From Chitinophaga tropicalis (GTDB taxonomy: Bacteria; Bacteroidota; Bacteroidia; Chitinophagales; Chitinophagaceae), in the NCBI RefSeq assembly GCF_009758205.1, contig NZ_WRXN01000002.1:62001-126000 (forward strand): a DNA stretch of 64,000 nucleotides, read 5' to 3'. How positions within the stretch are numbered: position 1 is the stretch's first letter; each line of letters opens with the position of its first letter. Both the position numbers and the translations under genes were made by a program. Below the pieces are notes generated by a model. It worked only from the letters and a program-made list of their open reading frames with translations, had not been told where the DNA came from and searched no databases. Shown here piece after piece: positions 32,250-41,600 of this stretch.

Positions 32250-35200
32250 ATGAAGTTAACGTTACTCCGGATTGTAGTTTATTTGTTACTGCTCAGCAGT
32301 ACTGTTCAATATGTGCAGGCGCAGACCATCACCGCCGGCGATCTGCTGTTTACCGGTATCAATACCTTTGATGACGATAACAATGGCAGTACACAGAACG
32401 ATGCTTTTTCGTTTGTATTTCTCCGTAATTGCCCTGCTAATACAGAAATTTATTTTACAGATCTGGGTTGGACCGGAACCGGCTTTCAGTCCACCTCCTG
32501 TGCCGCCAATACTGGTTCACAAACAGATGGCGTCATCAGATGGTCCTCCGGCTCCACTCTGATCAAGGCCGGTCAGCAGGTGGTCATCTCCTGTAAATAT
32601 TCTCCCTCAGCTACAATAGGGACAGTCACGAATATCACAGCTACTAAAGCTTCCAGTTCACAGTATATCAGCCTTGGCCTTGCCGGCGATCAGCTGTTTG
32701 CCTTCACTGGCACCGTTGCTGCACCGAGTATCATTGCTGGTATCAATATAAACAGGAAGACCTGGGAAACATCGCTCGATCCCTGTGATTTTACTTCTTC
32801 TTCTTCCGTAAAGCCAGCAACAACTGCGCTGCTGAAATTCCCGGATCTAACCACCGTAAATGCAAGATATAATTGCAATACCACTGTAGGTTCTTCTGCC
32901 AGGCTGCGCAGCCTGATACTGGATACGTTACAATGGAACAAAGACAATACGCTTTCAGCGCCGGCGCCTACAGCATTCAGCCTGAAAAATACCGCTCCCT
33001 GTAACCTGACTATCGTAAACCCGGATGCGGGAGGTATCGTATATGTCAACAAACAATCCGCTACACCCGGCGATGGCAGCAGCTGGACCAGCCCCCTGCC
33101 TGAGCTGCGGGACGCCCTCAATGCAGCCGCAGATCCAGCAAACGGCATTAGCCAGGTATGGGTAGCCAAAGGCACCTATAAGCCTGCTGCCACGGCAGAC
33201 CCGGCGGCTTCATTTACTATAACCTCAGCCCTTTCCGTATATGGCGGCTTTGCTGGTAACGAAGCAACACTGAATGCACGTAATATACCGGCTAATCCCG
33301 TTATACTCAGCGGCGACCTGGCAAGTGATGATATCCTGAATAACGGTATTGTGCTGCAACCCTCAGATATCAGGGGAACCAACAGCTATCAGGTAATGAC
33401 CATCGGTAATGTCAGCGGCCAGGTGGTACTGGACGGCCTGATCATTACGGGCGGAAACGCTACCGGCGCAACGGTCGACAAGCAATCAGGTGCAGGTCTT
33501 TACTGCTCTGACGCCAACGTATCTGTTACAAACACACGCTTCCATGGCAACGCCGCTAACCTGGGCGGAGGCGCTATATATAATACCGGCTCGCGTACCA
33601 TGCAACTTACCAACAGCGTTATCTCCGGCAACGGAAGTGCTCAACAGGGCGGGGCTATCCAGAATGCAAACGGTACCCTGCGGTTGATCAACGCTACTAT
33701 AAGCGGCAATACCGGCTTTACACAGGCAAGTGGTGTGGCAATGTCCAATGGCAGCCTTGTAGCATACAATAGCATTATATCAGGCAATACATCAGCCTGG
33801 GCGGGTGTCACAGACATTTATTTCTCCGCTACTGCTACAAAGGATATTAACTATTCAATACTGGGTGATCAGTATTATACCAATACTACCACGCAACAAA
33901 CTACGCCCGCTGTAACATTTACAGACGCCGCTAACGGCGACCTGCGGCTCACACTGACCAACTTCGCCATCAACAGGGGCGATCCGCAGACCAACAACAG
34001 CGGCTACACAGCGCAGGCCGGTACACTGGACCTCGGCGGACAAACACGTATCAGCAATACCGTGATTGACCTGGGCGCATATGAGATCCAGGCCCAGGCA
34101 CAGACCATCACCTTCCCGACACTTGCTCCTGCTACCTATGGCGATGAAAACATCGCTCTACAGGCAACCACCACCGGCGATGCTACCATTACCTACACAT
34201 CGGGTAATACAGCCGTAGCACAGATAGTTAACGGTAAGATCAAAACTACCGGCGCAGGCACAGCCGTCATCACAGCCAATGCAGGCGCCACCAACACATA
34301 TCTGCCGGCAACCGCTACACGTACCATTACCGTTAATAAAAAAGGACTGATAGTTACAGCTGATGATAAACAACGGTCATACGGCGTCAACAACCCTGCA
34401 CTTACATATACTTACAATGGATTTGTATACACCGAAGATGCCACCGTGCTGACAGGTACGCCACAGCTCAGCACCATTGCAGATGCAACCAGCGCACCAG
34501 GTACCTATCCTATCACTGCTGCTGTTGGCACATTAAGCTCGGCTAATTACAGCTTCACCTTTACTACCGGTACGCTGACTATCAACCAGGCTTCACAGAC
34601 CATCGATTTCCCCGCCATTGCAAATAAAACATATGGAGACGCTGCGTTTACGCTCAGCGCTACCAGCACCAGCGGCCTGCCTGTTACCTACAGTTTGGTA
34701 GGAGGTCCGGCTACTTTAAGCGGCAACACAGTTACCATCACAGGCACAGGTAATGTAACAATTGCTGCCGATCAACCTGGTGATGCCAACTATACAGCGG
34801 CAACAAGAGTAACACAGACATTCACCATCAACAAAGCAGCTCTTACAGTAACCGCCAATAATAAAACCAAAACATACCTGCAGGCTAACCCTGCCCTGGA
34901 TTATACTATTACGGGTTTCGTGAACGGAGAGAATAACAGCGTAGTAAGTGGCACTGCCGCTATCAGCACAACAGCAGATGCCAGCAGTACACCAGGTACT
35001 TATCCCATTACTTTAGGTACAGGTACCCTGAACGCTGCTAATTATTCATTCAACCTGGTAGATGGTACGCTTACCATCGGCCAGGCATCGCAGACCATCA
35101 CCTTCCCGGCTATTACGAATAAGACATACGGCGATGCTCCGTTTACACTAAACGCCAGCAGCACCAGCGGCCTGCCCGTTACTTATGCCATTACATCAGG

Positions 35201-38054
35201 CCCCGCTGCCATCAGCGGTAATACCCTGACTATTACCGGCGCCGGTAGTGTTACCGTAACAGCCTCACAGCCGGGAGACGCTAATTATAGTGCTGCTACA
35301 GCAGTAAGCACGACCTTCCTTGTTACTCCTGCTACACTGACGGTAACAGCTGAGAATAAACAAAGAGCCTATGGACTGGTAAATCCTGTACTTACTTACA
35401 CTATTACGGGTTTCGTGAACGGAGAAGATAACAGCGTAATCAGCGGTGCTCCTGCAATCAGCACTAATGCTAATGCCAGCAGCTCACCTGGTGCTTATCC
35501 CATAGTTACTGCTACAGGTACATTAAGCGCAGCTAATTATAATTTCAGCCTGGCAAATGGTACCCTGCTCATAGCTCAGGCTTCGCAGACCATCAATTTC
35601 CCTGCTATTGCAAATAAAACATACGGGAATGCTCAATTTACACTCAGCGCTACCAGCACCAGTGGCTTACCAGTTACTTACAGTTTAGTTGGAGGCCCTG
35701 TGATTTTAAGTGGCAACACTGTTACCATCACAGGCACAGGCAATGTAACAATCGCTGTCGATCAACCAGGTGATGTCAACTATAGGCCGGCAACAACTGT
35801 AACACAGACATTCACCGTTAATAAAGCTGTGCTCACAGTAACCGCCAAAGACCTGGCTAAGAATTACCTGGCGCCCAATCCTATACTCGGCTATATCATT
35901 ACCGGCTACGTAAACGGAGAAAACGGCACTGTAGTGAGCGGTACCGCAGCCCTGAGTACTACAGCAACTGTAAACAGTACGCCAGGCACATATCCCATTA
36001 CAGTGGGAGCTGGTAGTCTGACCGCTGCTAATTACTCATTCAGTTTTGTAGACGGCACACTGACTATTGGCCAGGCATCACAGACCATCACCTTCCCGGC
36101 TCTTACAAACAAAACATACGGGGATGCTCCGTTTACGCTCAGCGCCACCAGCACCAGCGGGTTACCGGTTACCTATGTGGTTACATCAGGGCCCGCTATT
36201 GTCAACGGTAATACATTAACCATTACCGGCGCAGGTAGCGTAACTGTTACAGCTACACAACCGGGCGATGCCAACTATACAGCCGCTACTGCCGTAAGCA
36301 ACACCTTCAATGTTGGCACAGCTACGCTGACCGTAACTGCAGATGATAAACAGAAGGCCTACGGAGTAGCCAATCCGGCGCTGACCTATACTATCACCGG
36401 TTTCGTGAACGGGGATGATGACAGTGTAATAGGCGGCGCCCCCGTACTGAATACTAATGCAGATGCCAGCAGCCTGGCAGGTAATTACCCGATCACTATC
36501 GCTGCCGGTACACTGAGTTCTGCCAACTATGTCTTCACTACTGTTAATGGTACGCTCACGGTAGGTCAGGCGCCACAAACCATCACCTTCCCGGCAGTTA
36601 CCGATAAAGCATATGGAGATGCTACATTTACACTCAACGCTACCAGTAACAGCGGGCTACCAGTTAGCTACAGCATAGTTAGCGGCCCGGCCACTGTAAA
36701 TGGCAATACTGTTACTATCACCGGTGCAGGTATCGTAACAATTGCTGCCAACCAGGCAGGCGATGCCAGCTATTTCCCGGCAACACAAGCCACACGGTCA
36801 TTCAACGTTAACAAAGCATCGCTCACCGTTACAGCAGCAAATGATACACGTACCTATAATGGTACTGCCTATACAGGTGGTAACGGAGTAACATACGCAG
36901 GTTTTGTGAACGGAGATAACGCAGCAAAACTCGGCGGTAGCATTACATATACCGGTTCGGCTCAGGGGGCTGTAAATGCTGGTGCATACGTCATTACCCC
37001 GGCAGGACTGACAAGCAATGATTACAGCATCACATATACAGATGGTCAGCTGACCATCACAAAAGCTACCCAGCAGATCACTTTCAGCAACCCGGGCAAT
37101 AAGAACCAGGGAGACCCTGACTTTACACTCGTCGCTACATCCACCTCCGGACTGTCGGTAACATTTAGCACTAATAATACACAGGTGATAAGTGTGAATG
37201 GAAACATTGCCCATGTAGGTGTGGCGGGTAGCGTCACTATCACTGCTTCACAGGCGGGCGATAATAACTATGAGCCCGCACAGGCAGTAACTCAAACAAT
37301 AGAAGTAAGCGCATGGAGTGCACCGGTCATCACAGCACAAGGCAACACTACATTCTGCGCAGGTGGCACCATTACATTACAATCCAGCGAAGCTCCCGCA
37401 TACGAATGGTATCGTGATGGCAGCCAGGTAGCTGGTGCAGCCGGCAGATCGCTGACAGTTAACCAGGGCGGCAGCTATACAGTAAAAGCTATCTACGGCA
37501 ACTTTAGCGTGACTTCCTCCGCTGTTACAGTAGTTGTGAACCCATTACCTGATGGAGATATTCAACTGACAGGAGAATCTACTATCAGTAAAGGCGAAAC
37601 AATAAGGCTCACAGCTTCCGGCGGCAGCTCTTATACGTGGAGCCCTGTCGCTGGACTGACCGACGCTCAATCGGCAGAAACAGACGCACGTCCGGCAGCC
37701 ACCACTACTTACCAGGTAACTATTACTAACAATGAAGGTTGTAGCGTTACAAAAGAGATCACCATCACAGTAAAAGACGATTATCAGCTGGAGGCCACAA
37801 ATATCCTTACCCCTAACGGAGATGGTAAGAACGACCTGTGGATAGTGAAGAACATTGACATGTATCCGCAGAATGAGGTGAAGATCTATGACCGGGCAGG
37901 TCGTCTCATCTACCGTCAGCAGGGTTATACCAATAACTGGAACGGTACAGTGAACGGTCAGCGGTTAGCAGAAGGTACCTATTACTATATCATAGACCTG
38001 GGGGATAATAAACCCAGATTCAAAGGATTCATTACAATCATCCACAGATACTAG
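32250..38054 (+). CDS. Giant surface protein with Ig-like (MBG) repeat array and gliding-type C-terminal domain
   Basis: A 1,934-residue exported protein. Signal peptide (VVYLLLLSSTVQYVQAQ). The N-terminal domain (about 25-250) begins ITAGDLLFTGINTFDDDN. A right-handed beta-helix (about 265-610) has short Asn-rich rungs such as LTNSVISGNGSAQQGGAIQN. Then six units of exactly 165 residues (about 618-1607) each combine an Ig-like module (FPAITNKTYGDAPFTL) with an MBG-type module (YGLVNPVLTYTITGFVNGED). Further Ig/PKD-like domains precede the type-B gliding C-terminal domain (about 1850-1934, NILTPNGDGKNDLWIV, GTYYYIIDLGDN). Such domains direct T9SS export and often need a PorP/SprF partner, which is the next gene, 2 bp away. 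A role as adhesin is inferred. Confidence 0.9.
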   Translation: MKLTLLRIVVYLLLLSSTVQYVQAQTITAGDLLFTGINTFDDDNNGSTQNDAFSFVFLRNCPANTEIYFTDLGWTGTGFQSTSCAANTGSQTDGVIRWSSGSTLIKAGQQVVISCKYSPSATIGTVTNITATKASSSQYISLGLAGDQLFAFTGTVAAPSIIAGININRKTWETSLDPCDFTSSSSVKPATTALLKFPDLTTVNARYNCNTTVGSSARLRSLILDTLQWNKDNTLSAPAPTAFSLKNTAPCNLTIVNPDAGGIVYVNKQSATPGDGSSWTSPLPELRDALNAAADPANGISQVWVAKGTYKPAATADPAASFTITSALSVYGGFAGNEATLNARNIPANPVILSGDLASDDILNNGIVLQPSDIRGTNSYQVMTIGNVSGQVVLDGLIITGGNATGATVDKQSGAGLYCSDANVSVTNTRFHGNAANLGGGAIYNTGSRTMQLTNSVISGNGSAQQGGAIQNANGTLRLINATISGNTGFTQASGVAMSNGSLVAYNSIISGNTSAWAGVTDIYFSATATKDINYSILGDQYYTNTTTQQTTPAVTFTDAANGDLRLTLTNFAINRGDPQTNNSGYTAQAGTLDLGGQTRISNTVIDLGAYEIQAQAQTITFPTLAPATYGDENIALQATTTGDATITYTSGNTAVAQIVNGKIKTTGAGTAVITANAGATNTYLPATATRTITVNKKGLIVTADDKQRSYGVNNPALTYTYNGFVYTEDATVLTGTPQLSTIADATSAPGTYPITAAVGTLSSANYSFTFTTGTLTINQASQTIDFPAIANKTYGDAAFTLSATSTSGLPVTYSLVGGPATLSGNTVTITGTGNVTIAADQPGDANYTAATRVTQTFTINKAALTVTANNKTKTYLQANPALDYTITGFVNGENNSVVSGTAAISTTADASSTPGTYPITLGTGTLNAANYSFNLVDGTLTIGQASQTITFPAITNKTYGDAPFTLNASSTSGLPVTYAITSGPAAISGNTLTITGAGSVTVTASQPGDANYSAATAVSTTFLVTPATLTVTAENKQRAYGLVNPVLTYTITGFVNGEDNSVISGAPAISTNANASSSPGAYPIVTATGTLSAANYNFSLANGTLLIAQASQTINFPAIANKTYGNAQFTLSATSTSGLPVTYSLVGGPVILSGNTVTITGTGNVTIAVDQPGDVNYRPATTVTQTFTVNKAVLTVTAKDLAKNYLAPNPILGYIITGYVNGENGTVVSGTAALSTTATVNSTPGTYPITVGAGSLTAANYSFSFVDGTLTIGQASQTITFPALTNKTYGDAPFTLSATSTSGLPVTYVVTSGPAIVNGNTLTITGAGSVTVTATQPGDANYTAATAVSNTFNVGTATLTVTADDKQKAYGVANPALTYTITGFVNGDDDSVIGGAPVLNTNADASSLAGNYPITIAAGTLSSANYVFTTVNGTLTVGQAPQTITFPAVTDKAYGDATFTLNATSNSGLPVSYSIVSGPATVNGNTVTITGAGIVTIAANQAGDASYFPATQATRSFNVNKASLTVTAANDTRTYNGTAYTGGNGVTYAGFVNGDNAAKLGGSITYTGSAQGAVNAGAYVITPAGLTSNDYSITYTDGQLTITKATQQITFSNPGNKNQGDPDFTLVATSTSGLSVTFSTNNTQVISVNGNIAHVGVAGSVTITASQAGDNNYEPAQAVTQTIEVSAWSAPVITAQGNTTFCAGGTITLQSSEAPAYEWYRDGSQVAGAAGRSLTVNQGGSYTVKAIYGNFSVTSSAVTVVVNPLPDGDIQLTGESTISKGETIRLTASGGSSYTWSPVAGLTDAQSAETDARPAATTTYQVTITNNEGCSVTKEITITVKDDYQLEATNILTPNGDGKNDLWIVKNIDMYPQNEVKIYDRAGRLIYRQQGYTNNWNGTVNGQRLAEGTYYYIIDLGDNKPRFKGFITIIHRY
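34101..37070 (+). repeat. Six in-frame 495-bp repeat units
   Basis: The landmark CAGACCATC (or CARAC/CAGCAGATC variants) recurs at 34101, 34596, 35091, 35586, 36081 and 36576, and the next boundary is 37071. All spacings are exactly 495 bp. Inner units are close in DNA sequence; the second and fourth share long runs around 34610-34700 and 35600-35690. The first and last units are the most diverged. The pattern points to unit duplication with homogenisation of the inner copies. Confidence 0.9.
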
Positions 38055-38056
38055 AC

Positions 38057-38974
38057 ATGAAAAGATATATAAGCTACATAACATTGCTGGGCGCTTTTGC
38101 GCTCAGCAGCTACCATGCAGAAGCGCAGAGCCTGGGTAACGCACCTTCCTTATATGAGCCGATGGCAGCTCAGTACTTCCTGAACCAGTATATGGCCAAT
38201 CCTGCCATGGCCGGTGTAGATACCGGCCTGCATATATTCGCCGCCTACCAGCGGCAATGGTCGGATGTTCCGGGATCTCCTAAAGCAAAGGCACTCGCGG
38301 CCGACTATATGCTGGGCAAGAGGGTAGGTTTGGGGATGAATCTCTATAATGATAAGGCCGGCCTTTTGAACAGTACAAAAGTAGCCTTTACCTATGCCTA
38401 TCACCTGCCATTGAACGTGAATGGTAACAGTGTATTACACTTTGGCTTATCTGCTGCTTTCATCGCAAGAAGGCTGGATACAAAATCTGTGGTCGGAGAT
38501 CCTACAGATGAAGAGATCTCTGCCTATAACCGCCGGGACAATTATTTTGAAAGTGATTTCGGTATGGCCTTCACCCGTAACGGACTTAGCCTGCAGGCAG
38601 CCATGCCTAACCTGATCAGTTATGTGAGAAATAAATCAGCCGATGTCGGTATAAACCGTTCCATCTTCTTTGCCGCTGCCGGGTATAAATTCCAGACAGG
38701 AGAGCAGCTTAGCTCTGTTGAACCTAAAATCTGTTTCCGTGGTGTAAAAGGATATGATAACATCGTGGATGTAGGCGCCAATTTCGTGTTCCTGGGCAAT
38801 CTGTTGAATGCCTTTGGCATGTATCATACCTCTAAAAGTATCAGTGCAGGGGCGGGGCTTAACTATAAGTCGCTCGGAGGTGTACAGTTCACTTATACCT
38901 CACAGACTTCCGGGCTAAGCACTTATACCAACGGAATGTTTGAGCTGAACCTGATGGTAAACCTCTTCAATTAA
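38057..38974 (+). CDS. PorP/SprF family type IX secretion system membrane protein
   Basis: A 305-residue outer-membrane beta-barrel protein with signal peptide (ITLLGAFALSSYHAEAQ). Family motifs are PLYEPMAAQYFLNQYMANPAMAGVDTG split as MAAQYFLNQYMANPAMAG, AAYQRQWSDVPGSPKAKALA and VGLGMNLYNDKAGLLNSTKV. The ending is GMFELNLMVNLFN. SprF-type proteins are dedicated partners for one large T9SS substrate with a type-B C-terminal domain. The position 2 bp after such a gene gives the pairing. It is followed by a GGCC palindrome and a strong terminator. Confidence 0.93.
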   Translation: MKRYISYITLLGAFALSSYHAEAQSLGNAPSLYEPMAAQYFLNQYMANPAMAGVDTGLHIFAAYQRQWSDVPGSPKAKALAADYMLGKRVGLGMNLYNDKAGLLNSTKVAFTYAYHLPLNVNGNSVLHFGLSAAFIARRLDTKSVVGDPTDEEISAYNRRDNYFESDFGMAFTRNGLSLQAAMPNLISYVRNKSADVGINRSIFFAAAGYKFQTGEQLSSVEPKICFRGVKGYDNIVDVGANFVFLGNLLNAFGMYHTSKSISAGAGLNYKSLGGVQFTYTSQTSGLSTYTNGMFELNLMVNLFN

Positions 38975-38981
38975 TATCTTA

Positions 38982-38998
38982 GCTGGCCGCAGGCCAGC
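38982..38998. repeat. GGCC-type intergenic palindrome (GCTGGCC-GCA-GGCCAGC)
   Basis: Perfect 7-bp stem with GCA loop in the short gap after the PorP/SprF gene, 26 bp before a long terminator. It is one of a set of similar elements in this window (19073, 48218, 62726, 63383, possibly 3302 and 24924). Confidence 0.75.
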
Positions 38999-39023
38999 CT
39001 GTTATCTCTCAAGAAAAATCTCT

Positions 39024-39068
39024 CTCAGAAAAAAGGGTTTTGCCGAAGGCAAAACCCTTTTTTCTGAG
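39024..39068. terminator. Bidirectional 21-bp perfect hairpin terminator with GCC-GAA-GGC tip
   Basis: The arm 39024-39044 (CTCAGAAAAAAGGG then TTTTGCC) pairs perfectly with 39048-39068 around GAA. It lies between the convergent PorP/SprF and LRR genes. A- and T-tracts inside the stem allow termination from both sides. Confidence 0.9.
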
Positions 39069-39084
39069 CAATATCCTCCTCCCA

Positions 39085-41520
39085 TCAACTACTCTCCAAA
39101 CCACAAAACACCTTCGAAAAATTCCTCTGCGCCAGATCACTCTTATGTATCACAAAATAGATCTCCCCCGCATCCCAGAAGCTAAACCCGGTATTGCTGT
39201 CAGATCCTACCCGCAATAATACCATCCAATCCTCCGGCTTCCCTTTAAACGCGTTCGCTGCTTCAATCTCCGGAGTATCATGTTGTTTGAATACATAGCT
39301 GTTAATGCTGTGTACAGGCGTAATAGCTGGGTTCAGCGCGTTTTTGAGTGCTTCCGTTTCATCGTCCATATCCTCCAGGTCTTTCAGCTCCGGAAAAGAA
39401 TCTTTTATATAATCCTGTATGTTATAGAAGAACGGAATACCGGGATACTTATCGAAGGTTGCTTTGTAAGGAGTATAAATACCCCTGTCATCGAAAATAT
39501 AATCTTCAGTAATATCTAGTGCTCTGGCTGATTGCAGCAAAGACATATCGCCATCATAATACATAACCAGCGGCTCAAAATCATCCTGGTCTCTTATAAA
39601 GAAATACAGGATACCGGTCCTTGGCAGGTAATCCTGCAGGTGGGCCACATCTGCACAATTAAGCTGCGAGATGAACTGCAATCCTTTAGAACTACCATCA
39701 TATGAAGTAAAGGACGGGTACGAAGTACCGGCAGGTAGATCCGGCAATCCGCCAAAACGGCTGTTACCTTTTTGTTCATAATGATCTTCGTCAGTAGTAA
39801 CAATAGCCACTGACTTACGGGCAAGCTCTGTCAGGCCTTGCCGGTAGAGCTGCAGGTTCTGATCTGCTATCACAGTTTCCAGTCCTTGCTGCAACTCTTT
39901 ATCGTTATGAGCAAAGAATAAAGTATCGTCATAAGAAATGATGCCTTTACCATCAGCGCCTTTGTAGGAATAATCCATCATGGAAAGCTTCTTTTCCAGC
40001 TCCAGTTCCAGATGTTCTATATTTTCCAGCCCCGGAGGCAGCTTTTGCAGCGGATTTCTGCTGATGTTCAGGCTCTTCAGGTGCTTTAGCTTTGCCAGGG
40101 ACGCTGGTAATGATGTAAGCTGATTATTTTCCAGCAATAGGAACTCCAGCGTGTCCGGCAGGGCAGGAGCAAGGGATTGCAGGCGGTTATTACCAAGGTA
40201 ACAGAACTTTAGTTTCGGAAGCTGGAATATATAAGGATGTATGCCTTCTATCTGGCTTTCAGACAAACTGAGATGTTCCAGCTCTTTGAGATCTCCTATC
40301 CATTGCGGCAGCGTATCCACTGCAACAATGCCTGACAGGTTGAGCTGCCTGAGAGATTTATACCGTTTAAGCGGTTTGGGAAGTTCTTTCATATCAGCGG
40401 CTGACTTGTTGCCAGGAGAGAAATGAATAGCAAACGTCCGTACCTCTGTGAACGGATACAGCTGCTCATGCAGCTGGGCCGGATAAGGGTCTGTAAGCTG
40501 TATATGATGTACAATAACCGCAGACGCTGTATCAAGCTCTTCCAGGCTTGTAAACCGGTACTTATCCCACTGAATATCTTCCAGGCGGAGCTTCTTAACT
40601 ACTCTTAATAAATAATCGCCGAAGTGCCCATTAATATTAAGCCATCCATCCTTTAGCGTAACCTCCCCGTTAAAATTAAAGCTGTATTGGAAACCTCCTT
40701 TCCACAGGTAAGAGCGGTGGGTATTGTCCCGTTCATCTTTAAATTTATATACTCCCGTTGGTACGCCATTGTTATATACTCCTTTGAAATTAAACTGCAG
40801 GTATACCTTCCCATTCTCATAATTATTTAAAATATGCCCGTGCCTGGTGTCATTATAATCCGGCATTTCTCCTTCCAGCTTAATATATAAGTTTCCATCG
40901 GTGTCAGAAACATACAGGCTGCTACCAGGCAGAAAACGGAATTGATTGCCATCCAGCTCCCATAGCTCCTTACCATCAGCTGGAACGGAAAAAGGAAGGG
41001 CTTCTTCTTTTTTCTCCTTTTTTGCTGGATTATTTTTCGTAGAAAGAGCATCAATAGCCGCTTGCTGTTTCGCCAGCTCCTTCGCCGGGTTACCAAAGTA
41101 TTCCAGGCTTTGCCAGATACCATCAAACAGCGGCTCATAAAACTCCCGGTCCTTTATATTACAATCTCCTGAAAAGGTGTAACAATATTCAGCGCTGATC
41201 TGTACAATACCGAAGTAGAAAAAATAGCCTTCCACTGATTGCGCCATCAGGATATCAGATATAAGATCTGCTACAGGCAATCTCTTATCTGCAATAACCT
41301 CAAAGGCGCCTCGCTGTTCCAGGCAATCCTCCCGGAAGCGGGACAGGAGATCTGTACCCTGGTATTTATCATATGTACTGACTTCTCTCAGGGCAATAGA
41401 TACGAGGGATAATTCATCATCTTTTATATGCTCACCTCTTATGCTCTCCCACATGGTATGTATACGTTGATAAATATCCGGGAAGTCGGCTGCGAAAGTT
41501 TCTGTAATTGCTACCTGCAT
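39085..41520 (-). CDS. Leucine-rich-repeat protein with C-terminal DUF1963 (YwqG-like) domain
   Basis: An 811-residue cytoplasmic protein with no signal peptide. The N-terminal domain of about 170 residues is not recognised (MQVAITETFAADFPDIYQRI). A Lys/Glu-rich linker near 165-180 (NNPAKKEKKEEALPF) follows. The next 200 residues hold beta-rich repeats of MORN-like character (GKVYLQFNFKGVYNNGVPTG, GGFQYSFNFNGEVTLKDG). About five leucine-rich repeats lie at 390-510 (LEHLSLSESQIEGIHPYIFQ, LEFLLLENNQLTSLPASLAK). The DUF1963 domain at about 565-805 has SRFGGLPDLPAGTSYPSF, LQFISQLNCADV and GILYFFIRDQDDFEPLVMYY. DUF1963 proteins are common near secreted toxins and in immunity-like gene sets, but this gene stands alone. 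Function is unknown. Confidence 0.82.
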   Translation of the reverse strand: MQVAITETFAADFPDIYQRIHTMWESIRGEHIKDDELSLVSIALREVSTYDKYQGTDLLSRFREDCLEQRGAFEVIADKRLPVADLISDILMAQSVEGYFFYFGIVQISAEYCYTFSGDCNIKDREFYEPLFDGIWQSLEYFGNPAKELAKQQAAIDALSTKNNPAKKEKKEEALPFSVPADGKELWELDGNQFRFLPGSSLYVSDTDGNLYIKLEGEMPDYNDTRHGHILNNYENGKVYLQFNFKGVYNNGVPTGVYKFKDERDNTHRSYLWKGGFQYSFNFNGEVTLKDGWLNINGHFGDYLLRVVKKLRLEDIQWDKYRFTSLEELDTASAVIVHHIQLTDPYPAQLHEQLYPFTEVRTFAIHFSPGNKSAADMKELPKPLKRYKSLRQLNLSGIVAVDTLPQWIGDLKELEHLSLSESQIEGIHPYIFQLPKLKFCYLGNNRLQSLAPALPDTLEFLLLENNQLTSLPASLAKLKHLKSLNISRNPLQKLPPGLENIEHLELELEKKLSMMDYSYKGADGKGIISYDDTLFFAHNDKELQQGLETVIADQNLQLYRQGLTELARKSVAIVTTDEDHYEQKGNSRFGGLPDLPAGTSYPSFTSYDGSSKGLQFISQLNCADVAHLQDYLPRTGILYFFIRDQDDFEPLVMYYDGDMSLLQSARALDITEDYIFDDRGIYTPYKATFDKYPGIPFFYNIQDYIKDSFPELKDLEDMDDETEALKNALNPAITPVHSINSYVFKQHDTPEIEAANAFKGKPEDWMVLLRVGSDSNTGFSFWDAGEIYFVIHKSDLAQRNFSKVFCGLESS

Positions 41521-41600
41521 AAATGATCAGATATGGTTTCTGTTGGCAAAATTTGCTGTCAAATATACTTTTTTTCTCTGGCCGGTCTCTCCTTATTATA

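Noticed and set aside
34101..37070. CRISPR-like or tandem-duplication artefact
   Set aside because: The repeats are long, diverged, in frame and encode Ig-like modules; they are not short identical repeats with unique spacers.
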